NCBI RefSeq assembly: GCF_041897535.1
Contig: NZ_CP169217.1
Coordinates: 1,054,001 to 1,118,000 of the forward strand
Reading direction: 5' to 3'
DNA length: 64,000 nt
DNA from: Methylomicrobium lacus_A
GTDB taxonomy: Bacteria > Pseudomonadota > Gammaproteobacteria > Methylococcales > Methylomonadaceae
Positions 35,901 through 44,424 of this stretch are shown piece by piece; position 1 is the stretch's first letter; each line of letters opens with the position of its first letter. Position numbers and translations under genes: made by a program. Under the pieces are notes generated by a model. The model was not told the origin of the DNA. It saw nothing but the letters and a program-made list of their open reading frames with translations, and made no database searches.

Positions 35901-36553
35901 GATACACAATGGCAAAAACAAAATACCGCAACAAGAAAACGTTTCAATCCGCTCCCGGCGGTTAGGCCGGGAGATACATTTCGCGAATGTGCAATTTGGC
36001 GGCGGTGAATGTTTCAATCCGCTCCCGGCGGTTAGGCCGGGAGATACTTGGCCGCGCAAGCGACTGATACCGAATACCGATGTTTCAATCCGCTCCCGGC
36101 GGTTAGGCCGGGAGATACGATCCCATTTCTGCCGGCTGTTCATTTTCCTGGTAGTTTCAATCCGCTCCCGGCGGTTAGGCCGGGAGATACCGCGGCAAGC
36201 CTCGCTAGCCGCTGCTGCTCCTTCTGTTTCAATCCGCTCCCGGCGGTTAGGCCGGGAGATACAATACCCTGGCCTTAGAGTTGCTCTTGTACTCTCCTGT
36301 TTCAATCCGCTCCCGGCGGTTAGGCCGGGAGATACCGCATGTCAGGCATTGAGAATATATGGCGCGAAGATGTTTCAATCCGCTCCCGGCGGTTAGGCCG
36401 GGAGATACAAAACCTGATCAGGAAGCACTCGCAAGCTACACCGAGTTTCAATCCGCTCCCGGCGGTTAGGCCGGGAGATACCTCGCATACCCTGGGGTGC
36501 CTTATACGCTTAATAAGTTTCAATCCGCTCCCGGCGGTTAGGCCGGGAGATAC
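32999..36553 (-). CRISPR. Type I-C CRISPR array, 50 full repeats of 37 nt and 49 internal spacers
   Basis: Plus-strand repeat begins GTTTCAATCCGCTCCC and ends GGGAGATAC; the centre forms a GC-rich hairpin (CTCCCGGC/GCCGGGAG). Read on the minus strand each repeat ends in the I-C handle CGGATTGAAAC, so crRNAs are made from the minus strand, the same direction as the cas genes. I counted 50 full repeats starting at 32999, 33071, 33143 and so on to 36517. Spacers are 33-37 nt, mostly 34-35. Apart from A to G at position 6 of the most distal repeat (32999-33035), I saw no sequence variation. Spacers 33538-33571 and 33609-33642 are identical. The leader side is 36554-36732, next to cas2. Open frames across the array are translated repeats, not genes. 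Confidence 0.99.
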
Positions 36554-36732
36554 TGCCTTATTGCAAGGCATTGACGATTATAGCGATTCTTCCGTAGTAA
36601 CGCGAATAATCCAAGTGGCTTCAATCCCTTCATTGTTTGCTACCTTCAATAACTCAAATAATACTGATATTTCATGCATTTAACTCTTCCGCGAACCCGC
36701 CCGGTTTTGGGCATCACTCCCGGTTCGCGAAT
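36554..36732 (-). promoter_or_regulatory. CRISPR leader region
   Basis: The 179 nt between cas2 and the newest repeat. It is AT-rich near the array (AATAACTCAAATAATACTGATATTTCATGC), as leaders usually are, and carries the array promoter by position. Next to cas2 it holds a GC-rich dyad with arms CGCGAACC (36690-36697) and GGTTCGCG (36722-36729), which could end cas2 transcription or be an integration-factor site. A repeat-like scrap GGCTTCAATCCC lies near 36616-36627. No protein gene is seen. Confidence 0.7.
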
Positions 36733-37023
36733 TTACACGATCAAAGCCCCTTCAAAATCGATCGCCCGGTTATTGCCGAATTGCTCTCGATTTTTTTCTA
36801 TCGGTTCGATGATACGGTAAATTCTCAAACTGTCCTCGCTTTCGTCGATCTCCTGCAACAGTTGTTCCTTCAGACGCGCCATTTCCATCGTATTGACCTG
36901 GCATTCAAACACCGATTTCTGCACCCGTTGCCCGTAATTCAAACAGACTTTCGCAACGCGCCGCAAACGCTTGCGGCCGGCGCTGGTTTCGGTCGATACG
37001 TCATAAGTGATCAGAATCATCAT
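36733..37023 (-). CDS. cas2: CRISPR-associated endoribonuclease Cas2 (type I-C)
   Basis: 96 residues beginning MMILITYDVSTETSAGRKRLRRVAKVC, with the ferredoxin-fold first strand and the conserved YDVS Asp, then GQRVQKSVFECQVN and LRIYRI. Cas2 bridges two Cas1 dimers for spacer integration. It starts 2 nt after the cas1 stop and is the last cas gene before the leader. Confidence 0.97.
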   Translation of the reverse strand: MMILITYDVSTETSAGRKRLRRVAKVCLNYGQRVQKSVFECQVNTMEMARLKEQLLQEIDESEDSLRIYRIIEPIEKNREQFGNNRAIDFEGALIV

Positions 37024-37025
37024 GG

Positions 37026-38060
37026 CTATTGTTGCAGATAAGGCACATAATCTTCGACATCGCCGCGCAGGTAGCGCGCCAGCAGCCGCGCCTGAATCTG
37101 TGGAATCAGCCCGATCGAAACCGATTGACCCAAAACCGGGTGGATAAGTTCTTCCTGCTTGCGCGCCTGATAAGCCGCGATCACGGCCTTACGGCCGTTA
37201 TCGTTCAGCAATACGCTGCCGCCGTCGCGTTTGTCGAAATCCTTGTCCTTGATTTGTTCGCGATTGATCAGGGTTAGCGCCAATCGGTCGCATAGCGGCG
37301 CGCGAAACTCCTCCAAAAGATCCAACGCCAGAGATTCCCTGCCCGGCCTGACCGCATGCAAAAAACCGAGCTGCGGATCGAGCCCGACCGTCTCCAATGC
37401 CGAGCGGCAATCGCCCAGCATCAGCGCATACAAAAACGAAATCAGCGCATTGAAACAGTCTCTGGGCGGCCTACGGTTGCGGGTCGTGAAGGCGAAGGTC
37501 GATCTTGCCGACGGCTTAATCACATTGGGCAAGGCGGCAAAATAGATGCGCGCGGCGTCGCCTTCCAGGCCTCGGGCTTCGTCTGGATTTTGCGCATGCG
37601 CCAGCTTCTTTAGATTATTCGCCAGCGACCGCGCCGCTTGCACCAAGACCGTCTTTTCCTGATCGTCCTTGCTGTCGCGAGCGCCACGCATCAGCACTTG
37701 CCGGCTGTTACGGATTTTCCCGGCGATGAAGCGCTGGGAGAGACGCAAAATTTGCCTCTCGTCATCCCCTGCCCTGAATTGCGCCTGACGCAACAGGATA
37801 TTGCCGTTGACCGGGCCTTCCATCCTGGCCTGAAACCGGCCCGAACGATTGAGCCAGACGATGCTGCGGCCATCGGCGGCGCAGCGGCCCAGCAGGGCCG
37901 GACTGAGCATCACGTGATCAAACAGCACGAAGGCGCTCAAATGATGCAACGGCACCTGCAAGCGTTTTTCTTTTTCGATCATCACGCACACCGTTTCGCC
38001 TTCCAGCCGCAAGTAAGCGTCCGGCAGGGTGACATATAAGGTATTCAGCAGCTGTTTCAT
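37026..38060 (-). CDS. cas1: CRISPR integrase Cas1 (type I-C)
   Basis: 344 residues. N-terminal beta domain (MKQLLNTLYVTLPDAYLRLEGETV, VMLSPALLGRCAADGRSIVWLNRSGRFQA) and C-terminal helical catalytic domain. The metal ligands lie in the GLEGDAARIYFAAL Glu, LHAVRPGRESLALDLLEEFR (His, Glu, Asp). The start overlaps the cas4 stop by 4 nt. Its GC content is like the chromosome and clearly higher than that of cas3-cas7-cas8c-cas5. Confidence 0.98.
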   Translation of the reverse strand: MKQLLNTLYVTLPDAYLRLEGETVCVMIEKEKRLQVPLHHLSAFVLFDHVMLSPALLGRCAADGRSIVWLNRSGRFQARMEGPVNGNILLRQAQFRAGDDERQILRLSQRFIAGKIRNSRQVLMRGARDSKDDQEKTVLVQAARSLANNLKKLAHAQNPDEARGLEGDAARIYFAALPNVIKPSARSTFAFTTRNRRPPRDCFNALISFLYALMLGDCRSALETVGLDPQLGFLHAVRPGRESLALDLLEEFRAPLCDRLALTLINREQIKDKDFDKRDGGSVLLNDNGRKAVIAAYQARKQEELIHPVLGQSVSIGLIPQIQARLLARYLRGDVEDYVPYLQQ

Positions 38061-38695
38061 AGGTCCTCAGGCTCAGATTCCACATCAAACAACTGTCCCG
38101 ACAACTCACGCAGACGAATTTTGCCGTTGATCAGATCGGGATTGCAGAGTTCGTTCAACGAGCATTGCGGGCAGCGTTTGACGTCGTTTATAGGCGGCGG
38201 ACATTGCTGTTGGTCGAGCATTTTGCTGACCGCCTCGACGGTAGCAGCCACTTCGGCGCGCAATGTTTGATCGATAACCAGCTCCCGTCTGCGCCGCGAT
38301 TGGGTATGATAAACGGCCCCGGCCGGAACCGATATATTCATCATCTCTTCCAGGCACATCGCCTGCGCGGCCAGTTGCAGGTCGTCATTCAGCCATTGCT
38401 TGCGTTTGCCGTGTTTGTATTCGACCGGAAAGACACTGCCGTCGGGATGAAACTCGACCACATCGCAGCGGCCGCTCAACCCCAAGCGCTCCGACCACAC
38501 CGGCAACGCAAACTCCACGCGTACGCCAGCTTTGATTTCGTGCGCCAACTGATCGACACGTTCATGCTCGCGGCTGCCGCTCTCGGTGTGCACGTTGTCG
38601 GTAAACTCGCCTTCCGCGTGGATCAGATAGCAGCGCCTCGGACAGTAGGCATACTGATTTAGCGCGGAAATGGGAATCGATTCAGGCGGATTCAT
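38057..38695 (-). CDS. cas4: CRISPR-associated exonuclease Cas4 (type I-C)
   Basis: 212 residues. RecB-type nuclease with the four cluster cysteines in YCPRRCYLI (near the N-terminus) and CPQCSLNELC (near the C-terminus), and the catalytic motifs GRCDVVEF and PVEYKHGKRK. Cas4 trims prespacers and selects the PAM side. It is the first gene of the GC-rich adaptation module; 31 nt upstream is the toxin stop codon. Confidence 0.96.
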   Translation of the reverse strand: MNPPESIPISALNQYAYCPRRCYLIHAEGEFTDNVHTESGSREHERVDQLAHEIKAGVRVEFALPVWSERLGLSGRCDVVEFHPDGSVFPVEYKHGKRKQWLNDDLQLAAQAMCLEEMMNISVPAGAVYHTQSRRRRELVIDQTLRAEVAATVEAVSKMLDQQQCPPPINDVKRCPQCSLNELCNPDLINGKIRLRELSGQLFDVESEPEDL

Positions 38696-38726
38696 CGCCG
38701 GTTGGTGCGGACTGCACTGTCGTTGA

Positions 38727-38993
38727 TCATTTGTACACCTCTTTTCGGTGTCCTACCTCCACAACAAGGATTAGCAATTGTTCATCTTGATGTTGGGTCA
38801 GAATTCGATAGTTGCCTACTCGGTAAGCCCAATACTCAGACAATGTACCCTGCAAAGCTTTTCCTATTTGCTTCGGGTTGTCCATTCTCGCCAGTCTGTT
38901 TTCCAGGAAACCGATAATCCGTTGTTTAACGGGTTTATCGAGCGTGGAAAACTGTTTGACGGCCATATTGGTAAATTTAATTTGCCAAGTCAT
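38727..38993 (-). CDS. RelE/ParE-superfamily toxin within the cas operon
   Basis: 88 residues. Pattern of RelE-type toxins: MTWQIKFTNMAVKQFSTLDKPVKQRI, a central KALQGTLSEYWAYRVGNYRIL with the conserved basic and Arg-Tyr-Arg residues, then LLILVVEVGHRKEVYK ending in the typical His-Arg-Lys-Tyr cluster. Relatives cleave mRNA on the ribosome. Its start lies 17 nt inside the antitoxin gene. It is co-oriented with cas genes and sits between cas3 and cas4. It is AT-rich compared with cas4. Confidence 0.9.
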   Translation of the reverse strand: MTWQIKFTNMAVKQFSTLDKPVKQRIIGFLENRLARMDNPKQIGKALQGTLSEYWAYRVGNYRILTQHQDEQLLILVVEVGHRKEVYK

Positions 38994-39192
38994 TATCTTG
39001 CTTTATCTGATCCAGCGAGAAGCTCACACCGCTGTCAAGATACTCGGCATAAGATTGATCCGCACGCTTGATCCTATCTTGTTCATCCTGATAATCATGA
39101 ATAAACGACTCAATCAACTGTTGAACGGTTTGGCTAGTCTGTGCGGCTATTTCTTGTAGTTGGTTTTCGGTTTGCGGGTTCAGGGTAATCAT
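38977..39192 (-). CDS. RHH-type (RelB-like) antitoxin within the cas operon
   Basis: 71 residues. It starts MITLNPQTENQLQEIAAQTSQTVQQLIESFIHDY, a ribbon-helix-helix N-terminus, then an acidic C-terminal part (YLDSGVSFSLDQIKQDNDLAN) as in RelB-like toxin-binding tails. Upstream of and overlapping the RelE-type toxin gene. The 117-nt gap to cas3 may carry its own promoter and autoregulatory site. Confidence 0.85.
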   Translation of the reverse strand: MITLNPQTENQLQEIAAQTSQTVQQLIESFIHDYQDEQDRIKRADQSYAEYLDSGVSFSLDQIKQDNDLAN

Positions 39193-39271
39193 GGGTTTCC
39201 TCTTGATTATTTGGTTTTGATATTCCCAATGGTTAGATCAGGAGACAATACGGGAAAGATAACACTCAGAT

Positions 39272-39294
39272 ACGAGTTCCGCTCGTTTCGATCC
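39272..39294 (-). repeat. Possible CRISPR-repeat scrap and small hairpin between cas3 and the antitoxin
   Basis: Plus-strand GTTTCGATCC (39285-39294) matches the first ten bases of the array repeat at nine positions and is identical to those of the variant distal repeat. It adjoins a 5-bp hairpin ACGAG/CTCGT (39272-39286). It lacks the long GC stem of the repeat, so it may be chance or a decayed repeat. Confidence 0.25.
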
Positions 39295-39309
39295 CTACCT
39301 CATCGCATT

Positions 39310-41517
39310 TCATATCTGCAAAGGCGCACCATTTTTTGCATTTTCTGAGGCTAATCCACCTTTCATGTAGCCGATGAAGTCATCATAATCTAGACCATAA
39401 AAAAGACCTGGACGATTGGGTATTTCGCTGATACCCCAATCCTCTTGTTTGTAAGTCCATATTTGCACACTATTTTTTTGGATTTCATCACGTCCTACTG
39501 GCTGCCAGTTTTTCAATCTGCTGATGACTTCATCATCAACTAAGACGGTAATGGTATAGCTGCTGATGACCTTAAAAAGTTGTTCAACTTCTGGAAAATC
39601 TAAATTTTTCTCAGCTTTTTCCAATTGTTTCACTTTTCCATTTGGAGTGCTTTGCCGAATTTCTCTTTTTAAGGCTTCACAGCAAAACTTAGGAGAAACC
39701 TCATCACTGTCAAACAACTCGCCTAGAATACGGGCGGAATCATCAAAAACTGGATGTTTTTTTAAGCCATTTTCGAATTTTAATGAAAAATCCCATACAG
39801 CCGCTTCTATTTCAAGATTTTCCCGATTAATACGTCCCGCCGTTTGTAATAGGCTGACTAAACTACAACGCTCCCGAAACCCTGTCTTGAAAGACAGATC
39901 AACGCCAGCTTCAACACAAGAGGTAGCCACTAAAACCCAATCGTTATCTTGTGTATCTTTTAATCTAGCCTTAACTTTTTCCAGGGTTTTATGTCGGTCT
40001 AATGGCGTTAATGCCGTTGAAAGATGTTCAACTTTGGCATTGCCGTAATGTTCGGCTATGTATCGAGCAGTGACGGCAGCCGATTGAACAGTATTTAAAA
40101 TGAGCAACCGTGGACCTTTTTCGCCAACCACCCATTCAGCTAATTCGGCTAAATTTAAAGCTTCCTTGCGAGTTTCCGGCTTAACTCTTGCCTGTTCAAG
40201 CGCTAAGCATTGTTGGCGTATTTCTTCGTTAATCAATTCTGGTAATTTCACAGTTGGCTTGACAAAATCCACCAACTCCCAAAATCGTGTTAAAGAACCC
40301 GAGGCCAGTACGATATGACAACCCCAATCGTTACTTAATTGCTTTAACCATTGCCAAGCTTGCGGCCATAAATGGCTAGGCAAAGCCGCATGAGCTTCGT
40401 CGATGAAAACAGCTGATCCCGCCAATTGATGCAGTTTGCGCAAAGTTGCAGGTTGATTACTGGCCAAAGTTTCAAAAAATTGTACGGCAGTCGTGACAAC
40501 AATAGGTGCTTGCCAGAGATAGGTATATTGACGTGATTCAAGCTTAGAGAAATCGGCTTTGTGATGATGAGCGGCGATGATGTGTTCCGGGTCTTCGTCG
40601 TCTAAAACCAAAGATTTTCTATAGGTATCAACCGACTGGTCAATAATATTTGTAAAAGGCAGAACGACAAAAATCCGTTGCAAACCTTTGGCTTGAGCAG
40701 CGTTGAGTAAATGTGCCATGACGGCAGTAGTTTTACCTGTACCAACGGGACTATCACAAGCGTAAAGTGAAGGCTCGGGAGAGGCTTTTTTGCAGGCAAT
40801 ATAAACGGAATTTCTAAGTTGTGTCCGCAAGTCATTTTGCATGTTTTTGGCCAGCCCTGCTACATAAGAATCCAATGCGGCTAATCGATCAACCGCTTTT
40901 AATCCATAGGATTGGGAAACTTGCGGCTCACCGTAATGCCTTGCTGTATCGCCATGATCGGCATCGGCAAGACAAGAAAGTGCGAAGCGTAAAAATAAAG
41001 CCTGTTGATCGAGTTTTGGTGATGGCGGTTTTGATGGATTTTGCCATTCATCGATGACTGTTCTGTGCCGTTCTAAATAAGCGGATAAATGCTCCGCTGT
41101 ATATTCAATTAGATTTTCATCCCGATACATTTTTGTGCCTTTGGCAAACTCTTTCGCCCTACTTTGCAAACCAATATGGTGGGCATAAACAGCCTCTAAG
41201 GCGAGCATGGCAGAAAGATTATTTTTTGCCAATTGTCGAAGATAAGCCACACCTGAGTCAACATGATTTACAGGCAGCTTCTTAGATTTCATTTGTCCAG
41301 AAAGTACCGCCTGGTTTTCATCGTCCAGTTTACCCATGTCGTGAAATTCAGTCGCAAGAACAACAACCTGAGACAGCGATTCTTTCATATCAGGCGCAAG
41401 ACTACCCGCTCGCTGGGCTTTTTCAAAAGCCTGTTGTCGAGCTTTTAAAATGTGTTCCGCGTAAGATTGAGCAGGTATGCCCTTATCACACTTCGCGCTG
41501 TGAGCGAGTAGATCCAT
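39310..41517 (-). CDS. cas3: CRISPR-associated nuclease-helicase Cas3 (type I-C)
   Basis: 735 residues. N-terminal HD nuclease (MDLLAHSAKCDKG, ATEFHDMGKLDDEN, YAHHIGLQ), then a superfamily-2 helicase: Walker A CDSPVGTGKTTAV, DEAH box VFIDEAHAALP, motif III SGSLTRF, and motifs V/VI in VATSCVEAGVDLSF and SLLQTAGRINRE. Cas3 is recruited by Cascade to unwind and degrade target DNA. It begins 3 nt after the cas7 stop. In most I-C loci cas3 comes first; here it follows cas7. AT-rich compared with cas1. Confidence 0.97.
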   Translation of the reverse strand: MDLLAHSAKCDKGIPAQSYAEHILKARQQAFEKAQRAGSLAPDMKESLSQVVVLATEFHDMGKLDDENQAVLSGQMKSKKLPVNHVDSGVAYLRQLAKNNLSAMLALEAVYAHHIGLQSRAKEFAKGTKMYRDENLIEYTAEHLSAYLERHRTVIDEWQNPSKPPSPKLDQQALFLRFALSCLADADHGDTARHYGEPQVSQSYGLKAVDRLAALDSYVAGLAKNMQNDLRTQLRNSVYIACKKASPEPSLYACDSPVGTGKTTAVMAHLLNAAQAKGLQRIFVVLPFTNIIDQSVDTYRKSLVLDDEDPEHIIAAHHHKADFSKLESRQYTYLWQAPIVVTTAVQFFETLASNQPATLRKLHQLAGSAVFIDEAHAALPSHLWPQAWQWLKQLSNDWGCHIVLASGSLTRFWELVDFVKPTVKLPELINEEIRQQCLALEQARVKPETRKEALNLAELAEWVVGEKGPRLLILNTVQSAAVTARYIAEHYGNAKVEHLSTALTPLDRHKTLEKVKARLKDTQDNDWVLVATSCVEAGVDLSFKTGFRERCSLVSLLQTAGRINRENLEIEAAVWDFSLKFENGLKKHPVFDDSARILGELFDSDEVSPKFCCEALKREIRQSTPNGKVKQLEKAEKNLDFPEVEQLFKVISSYTITVLVDDEVISRLKNWQPVGRDEIQKNSVQIWTYKQEDWGISEIPNRPGLFYGLDYDDFIGYMKGGLASENAKNGAPLQI

Positions 41518-41520
41518 TTC

Positions 41521-42375
41521 TTAACCTATCAAATCAATTAAAGGTTTGACTTTGGCTTGTAGATTTTCAGGTAAAGCAGTGGGTACGTCATAATCTTCCC
41601 AACTCGTTGATGCTTCGTTGGCGTTGGTTTTCTTGGTTGGTCTTAATGAATCCAATAACGCAAGATCAGAACAAGAGCCAAGTGGGTTATTGTGTTCAAT
41701 ATACCAAGCATGACGCAGTTCAACGGAGGGTCTAGCATGTGAGCGTGTATGCGCATAGGCATAAGCAATTACTCGTTTCATTAAATCAATGTCCTGAACA
41801 GTGCAGCCTGTTTTATGCGCTTGGCTGGGGTTTACAAAAAACGGCATACAGTACACACCATGTGGCACAAAACGGTAGCCCATCGGTGCCATGCCCCTAT
41901 CTTTGCCTTCTTGTACGCCAGACATGTTGGTATTTGTATGGCGTTCAATATCAACAGGCGCAACAGAAACACCCAATCCGAATTGGACAACCCCTGTTTT
42001 AATCGTCGTTGAACTACCGCTTTCTAAGAAAGTATTCCCAAAAACACGTCCATCCCAGTATTTTTCTTTAAATGCTTTTCCTTCATCTTTTAATTCAGAT
42101 TCAATTTGCTTTCTATCGCGCCCGCGAGTCTCCAGAATATAAAACTTTTCCTGTTCTAGCTGTAATTCTTGTTGCAAGGCCAGCCAAACGACACCTTCTT
42201 TATCGGCGATCAAATCACGCAATTTTCGTTTAAAAGACACAGGAGATATTTCACCTTTAAAATCGTGGCGTTGCCTTGGATCACTTTCTCGATCTGGATC
42301 GCCGTTTGGATTTGAGTTAATCACTTCGATGATCAATAAACCAGTAGCTCGCAACATTTGATTATTTTGACTCAT
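41521..42375 (-). CDS. cas7c: Cascade backbone protein Cas7 (Csd2, type I-C)
   Basis: 284 residues. It opens with the RAMP strand ATGLLIIEVINSNPNGDPDRESDPRQR, the Csd2 signature, and contains DGRVFGNTFLESGSS and the GVYCMPFFVNPSQAHKTGC segment. Several copies coat the crRNA. AGGAG lies 8 nt before the ATG. Confidence 0.96.
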   Translation of the reverse strand: MSQNNQMLRATGLLIIEVINSNPNGDPDRESDPRQRHDFKGEISPVSFKRKLRDLIADKEGVVWLALQQELQLEQEKFYILETRGRDRKQIESELKDEGKAFKEKYWDGRVFGNTFLESGSSTTIKTGVVQFGLGVSVAPVDIERHTNTNMSGVQEGKDRGMAPMGYRFVPHGVYCMPFFVNPSQAHKTGCTVQDIDLMKRVIAYAYAHTRSHARPSVELRHAWYIEHNNPLGSCSDLALLDSLRPTKKTNANEASTSWEDYDVPTALPENLQAKVKPLIDLIG

Positions 42376-42396
42376 TAGATTCTCCTGTATTGATGG

Positions 42397-44424
42397 TTAT
42401 GATTTTTCATTTTTTGCCGTGCTGGCAAGATAACCCAGTAACATAGAAGCTTTGTCGGTATCAGAACAGCGAATGGGTATTTCTGTATCCAATTCCGCTA
42501 ATTGACTACAAATTGCTCCCCATTCATTAAGAAAAAAATGAATAAGTCCGGCTTCTTTATCAGGATTAGGATCTGAATAAGTTCGTGCCCACGCTTGATA
42601 GGGCAACATGCGTTGTGAAAACATGGCGAGTGCTTGTTTAGGATGTTCTAATGCAATCGCCATCAGAGCATTACCTAGCAACTGGGGTGGCCTGGAGTCG
42701 TTTCTAACATATTTACAATATTTATCGTGAAGTTGGTCGGCAACACTAAGTAAACGCCCAATAAGGTAAGCGGGTGATTTCATATAAACCTCATTTTTAA
42801 GATTCGATTTGTCGAGCAATAAAGCTAGAATGCTAGGCATCAATAAGGCCTGTTTCTTGAAGTTCTTAGGGATGCTAAGTGCTCTACCGGTATGATGGGC
42901 ATTACCTAAAGCCAACAAAAACGATTGAGAATTGCTGGTAAGAGCGGGTAATAAACAACTGGCTGTATGCTCAAGCTTTATGCCGCTGTACAACAGTAAA
43001 TCTAAGGCATCTCCCATGCTGAATCGTTTGATCAGACTGGCTTGTGTGCCAAAGTGTGTCCAAACGGTGTTCAAGCACCAAACAATTTCTTCAGGGAAAG
43101 GGGTTAATGCTTCAGTCCAGAGCGGCTTTTTATCTTCACCAAAAACACGGATAGCCAAAGGTGGCAGATTACGACAGCCTGATTGCCAAGCCTGAGCTGC
43201 CTTAACAAAGTGATTTATAGAGCAGTTATGATTAAATTGGACTTTAGTACGAAAACCATCCGGTTTGGATAGCACAAAAATTTGCATTTGCGCCTCAATT
43301 GTTTTGGGAATCTGGCTTAGCGATTTAAGTACCCGTTCTGCGCATGCTTCAAAAATTACTCCATCTTCATCAGTCATGCCGCCCATTAGCTGGGCAATTT
43401 CAGCCTCTTCTTCTGGCATAACGGATGGGTAGGCAAACAATAAAGCGCTTTCACCTTTACTACGTGAAATATCAGTCCAAGTTTTCCTTTTTCGATCTGG
43501 ATGAGAGAGCCAACCCAAAGAACTGGACATAGCTTCACGAGTTTGTAAGCCAACAGGATTGCCCATTGCATTGATTTGCCCATATCGATATTGGCAACGT
43601 GATTCATCATTCATGGCCCGTAATGTCACATCCCCCAGTATGTTCATTCTGATTGCGCCAAATTTTTCTTGCCACCCATTGTTAGTTGCACCATAAGCGT
43701 CCTTTTCAGAAGAAGAGACCTCTTTTTTACCCGCCGAGAGCAAGCATTGATTAAACCAAGCCTGGGCTTTGTGGTGATTGGCTGGATATTCAAACTGTGA
43801 CCTCTCTGAAACCTCAAGTACTAAACAGGTGTTTTTAGGCTTTGCCCCTGTGTAGAAAAATAGCAAGTCAAAAAATGACAATAGATTGTCTTGGTTTAAA
43901 AGGCAGTCTGTTAATTGTTGATGAAATTGTTGTGGTGTGGTTTTTAAAATACGCTCGGTTAATGAAAAAAGCGCCTTATTTTCTGCTGTTAATTCAGTTA
44001 TTAACGTTCTCATCTCTTGTGGAATCTGATTAAAGCATTTAGCTAATTTTTGCTGCCCATTCCAAAGATTTAAAGCTTGCTCAATAAGAATCTTTAGTTG
44101 ATCAGTGTTAATAGGCTTGTCTTTATCCAGTTGTTTCTTGAGCTCTTTAGTCTGCTCAACAAGAGCTTCATCTTGGGTTAAACCAAATAGTGGGGTGACA
44201 TTAAACGAGGGGAAAGAATTGCCGTTCGAGGTTTCCCATTTTCTAATCGCTATTTTTTCTTTTTCATCCGTGATAGCTTCTATGCCGGCAATATTTCCTT
44301 CATTGTCTATTAAGATGCGGAATGTGGCAGTTTTTGGGTTAGGAACAAAATTCTTATGCCAGATTTCAGTTTTAACCCCCCTGTCACTCAGAACAGCAGA
44401 TAACGCATAAAGCTCATTCAGCAT
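42397..44424 (-). CDS. cas8c: Cascade large subunit Cas8c (Csd1, type I-C)
   Basis: About 675 residues beginning MLNELYALSAVLSDRGVKTEIWHKNF. Csd1 hallmarks include FSMGDALDLLLYSGIK, the SFLLALGNAHHTGRALSIPKN region, and the C-terminal YLIGRLLSVADQLHDKY helix, which corresponds to the small-subunit (Cas11c-like) part. Cas8c recognises the PAM. ATG 44424 overlaps the cas5 end by 11 nt; an upstream in-frame start at 44439 is less likely. AT-rich coding. Confidence 0.95.
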   Translation of the reverse strand: MLNELYALSAVLSDRGVKTEIWHKNFVPNPKTATFRILIDNEGNIAGIEAITDEKEKIAIRKWETSNGNSFPSFNVTPLFGLTQDEALVEQTKELKKQLDKDKPINTDQLKILIEQALNLWNGQQKLAKCFNQIPQEMRTLITELTAENKALFSLTERILKTTPQQFHQQLTDCLLNQDNLLSFFDLLFFYTGAKPKNTCLVLEVSERSQFEYPANHHKAQAWFNQCLLSAGKKEVSSSEKDAYGATNNGWQEKFGAIRMNILGDVTLRAMNDESRCQYRYGQINAMGNPVGLQTREAMSSSLGWLSHPDRKRKTWTDISRSKGESALLFAYPSVMPEEEAEIAQLMGGMTDEDGVIFEACAERVLKSLSQIPKTIEAQMQIFVLSKPDGFRTKVQFNHNCSINHFVKAAQAWQSGCRNLPPLAIRVFGEDKKPLWTEALTPFPEEIVWCLNTVWTHFGTQASLIKRFSMGDALDLLLYSGIKLEHTASCLLPALTSNSQSFLLALGNAHHTGRALSIPKNFKKQALLMPSILALLLDKSNLKNEVYMKSPAYLIGRLLSVADQLHDKYCKYVRNDSRPPQLLGNALMAIALEHPKQALAMFSQRMLPYQAWARTYSDPNPDKEAGLIHFFLNEWGAICSQLAELDTEIPIRCSDTDKASMLLGYLASTAKNEKS

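Noticed and set aside
33322..36683. Open frames across the CRISPR array
   Set aside because: They translate the 37-nt repeat again and again (products with SIRSRRLGREI or FNPLPAVRPGDT), so they are not genes.
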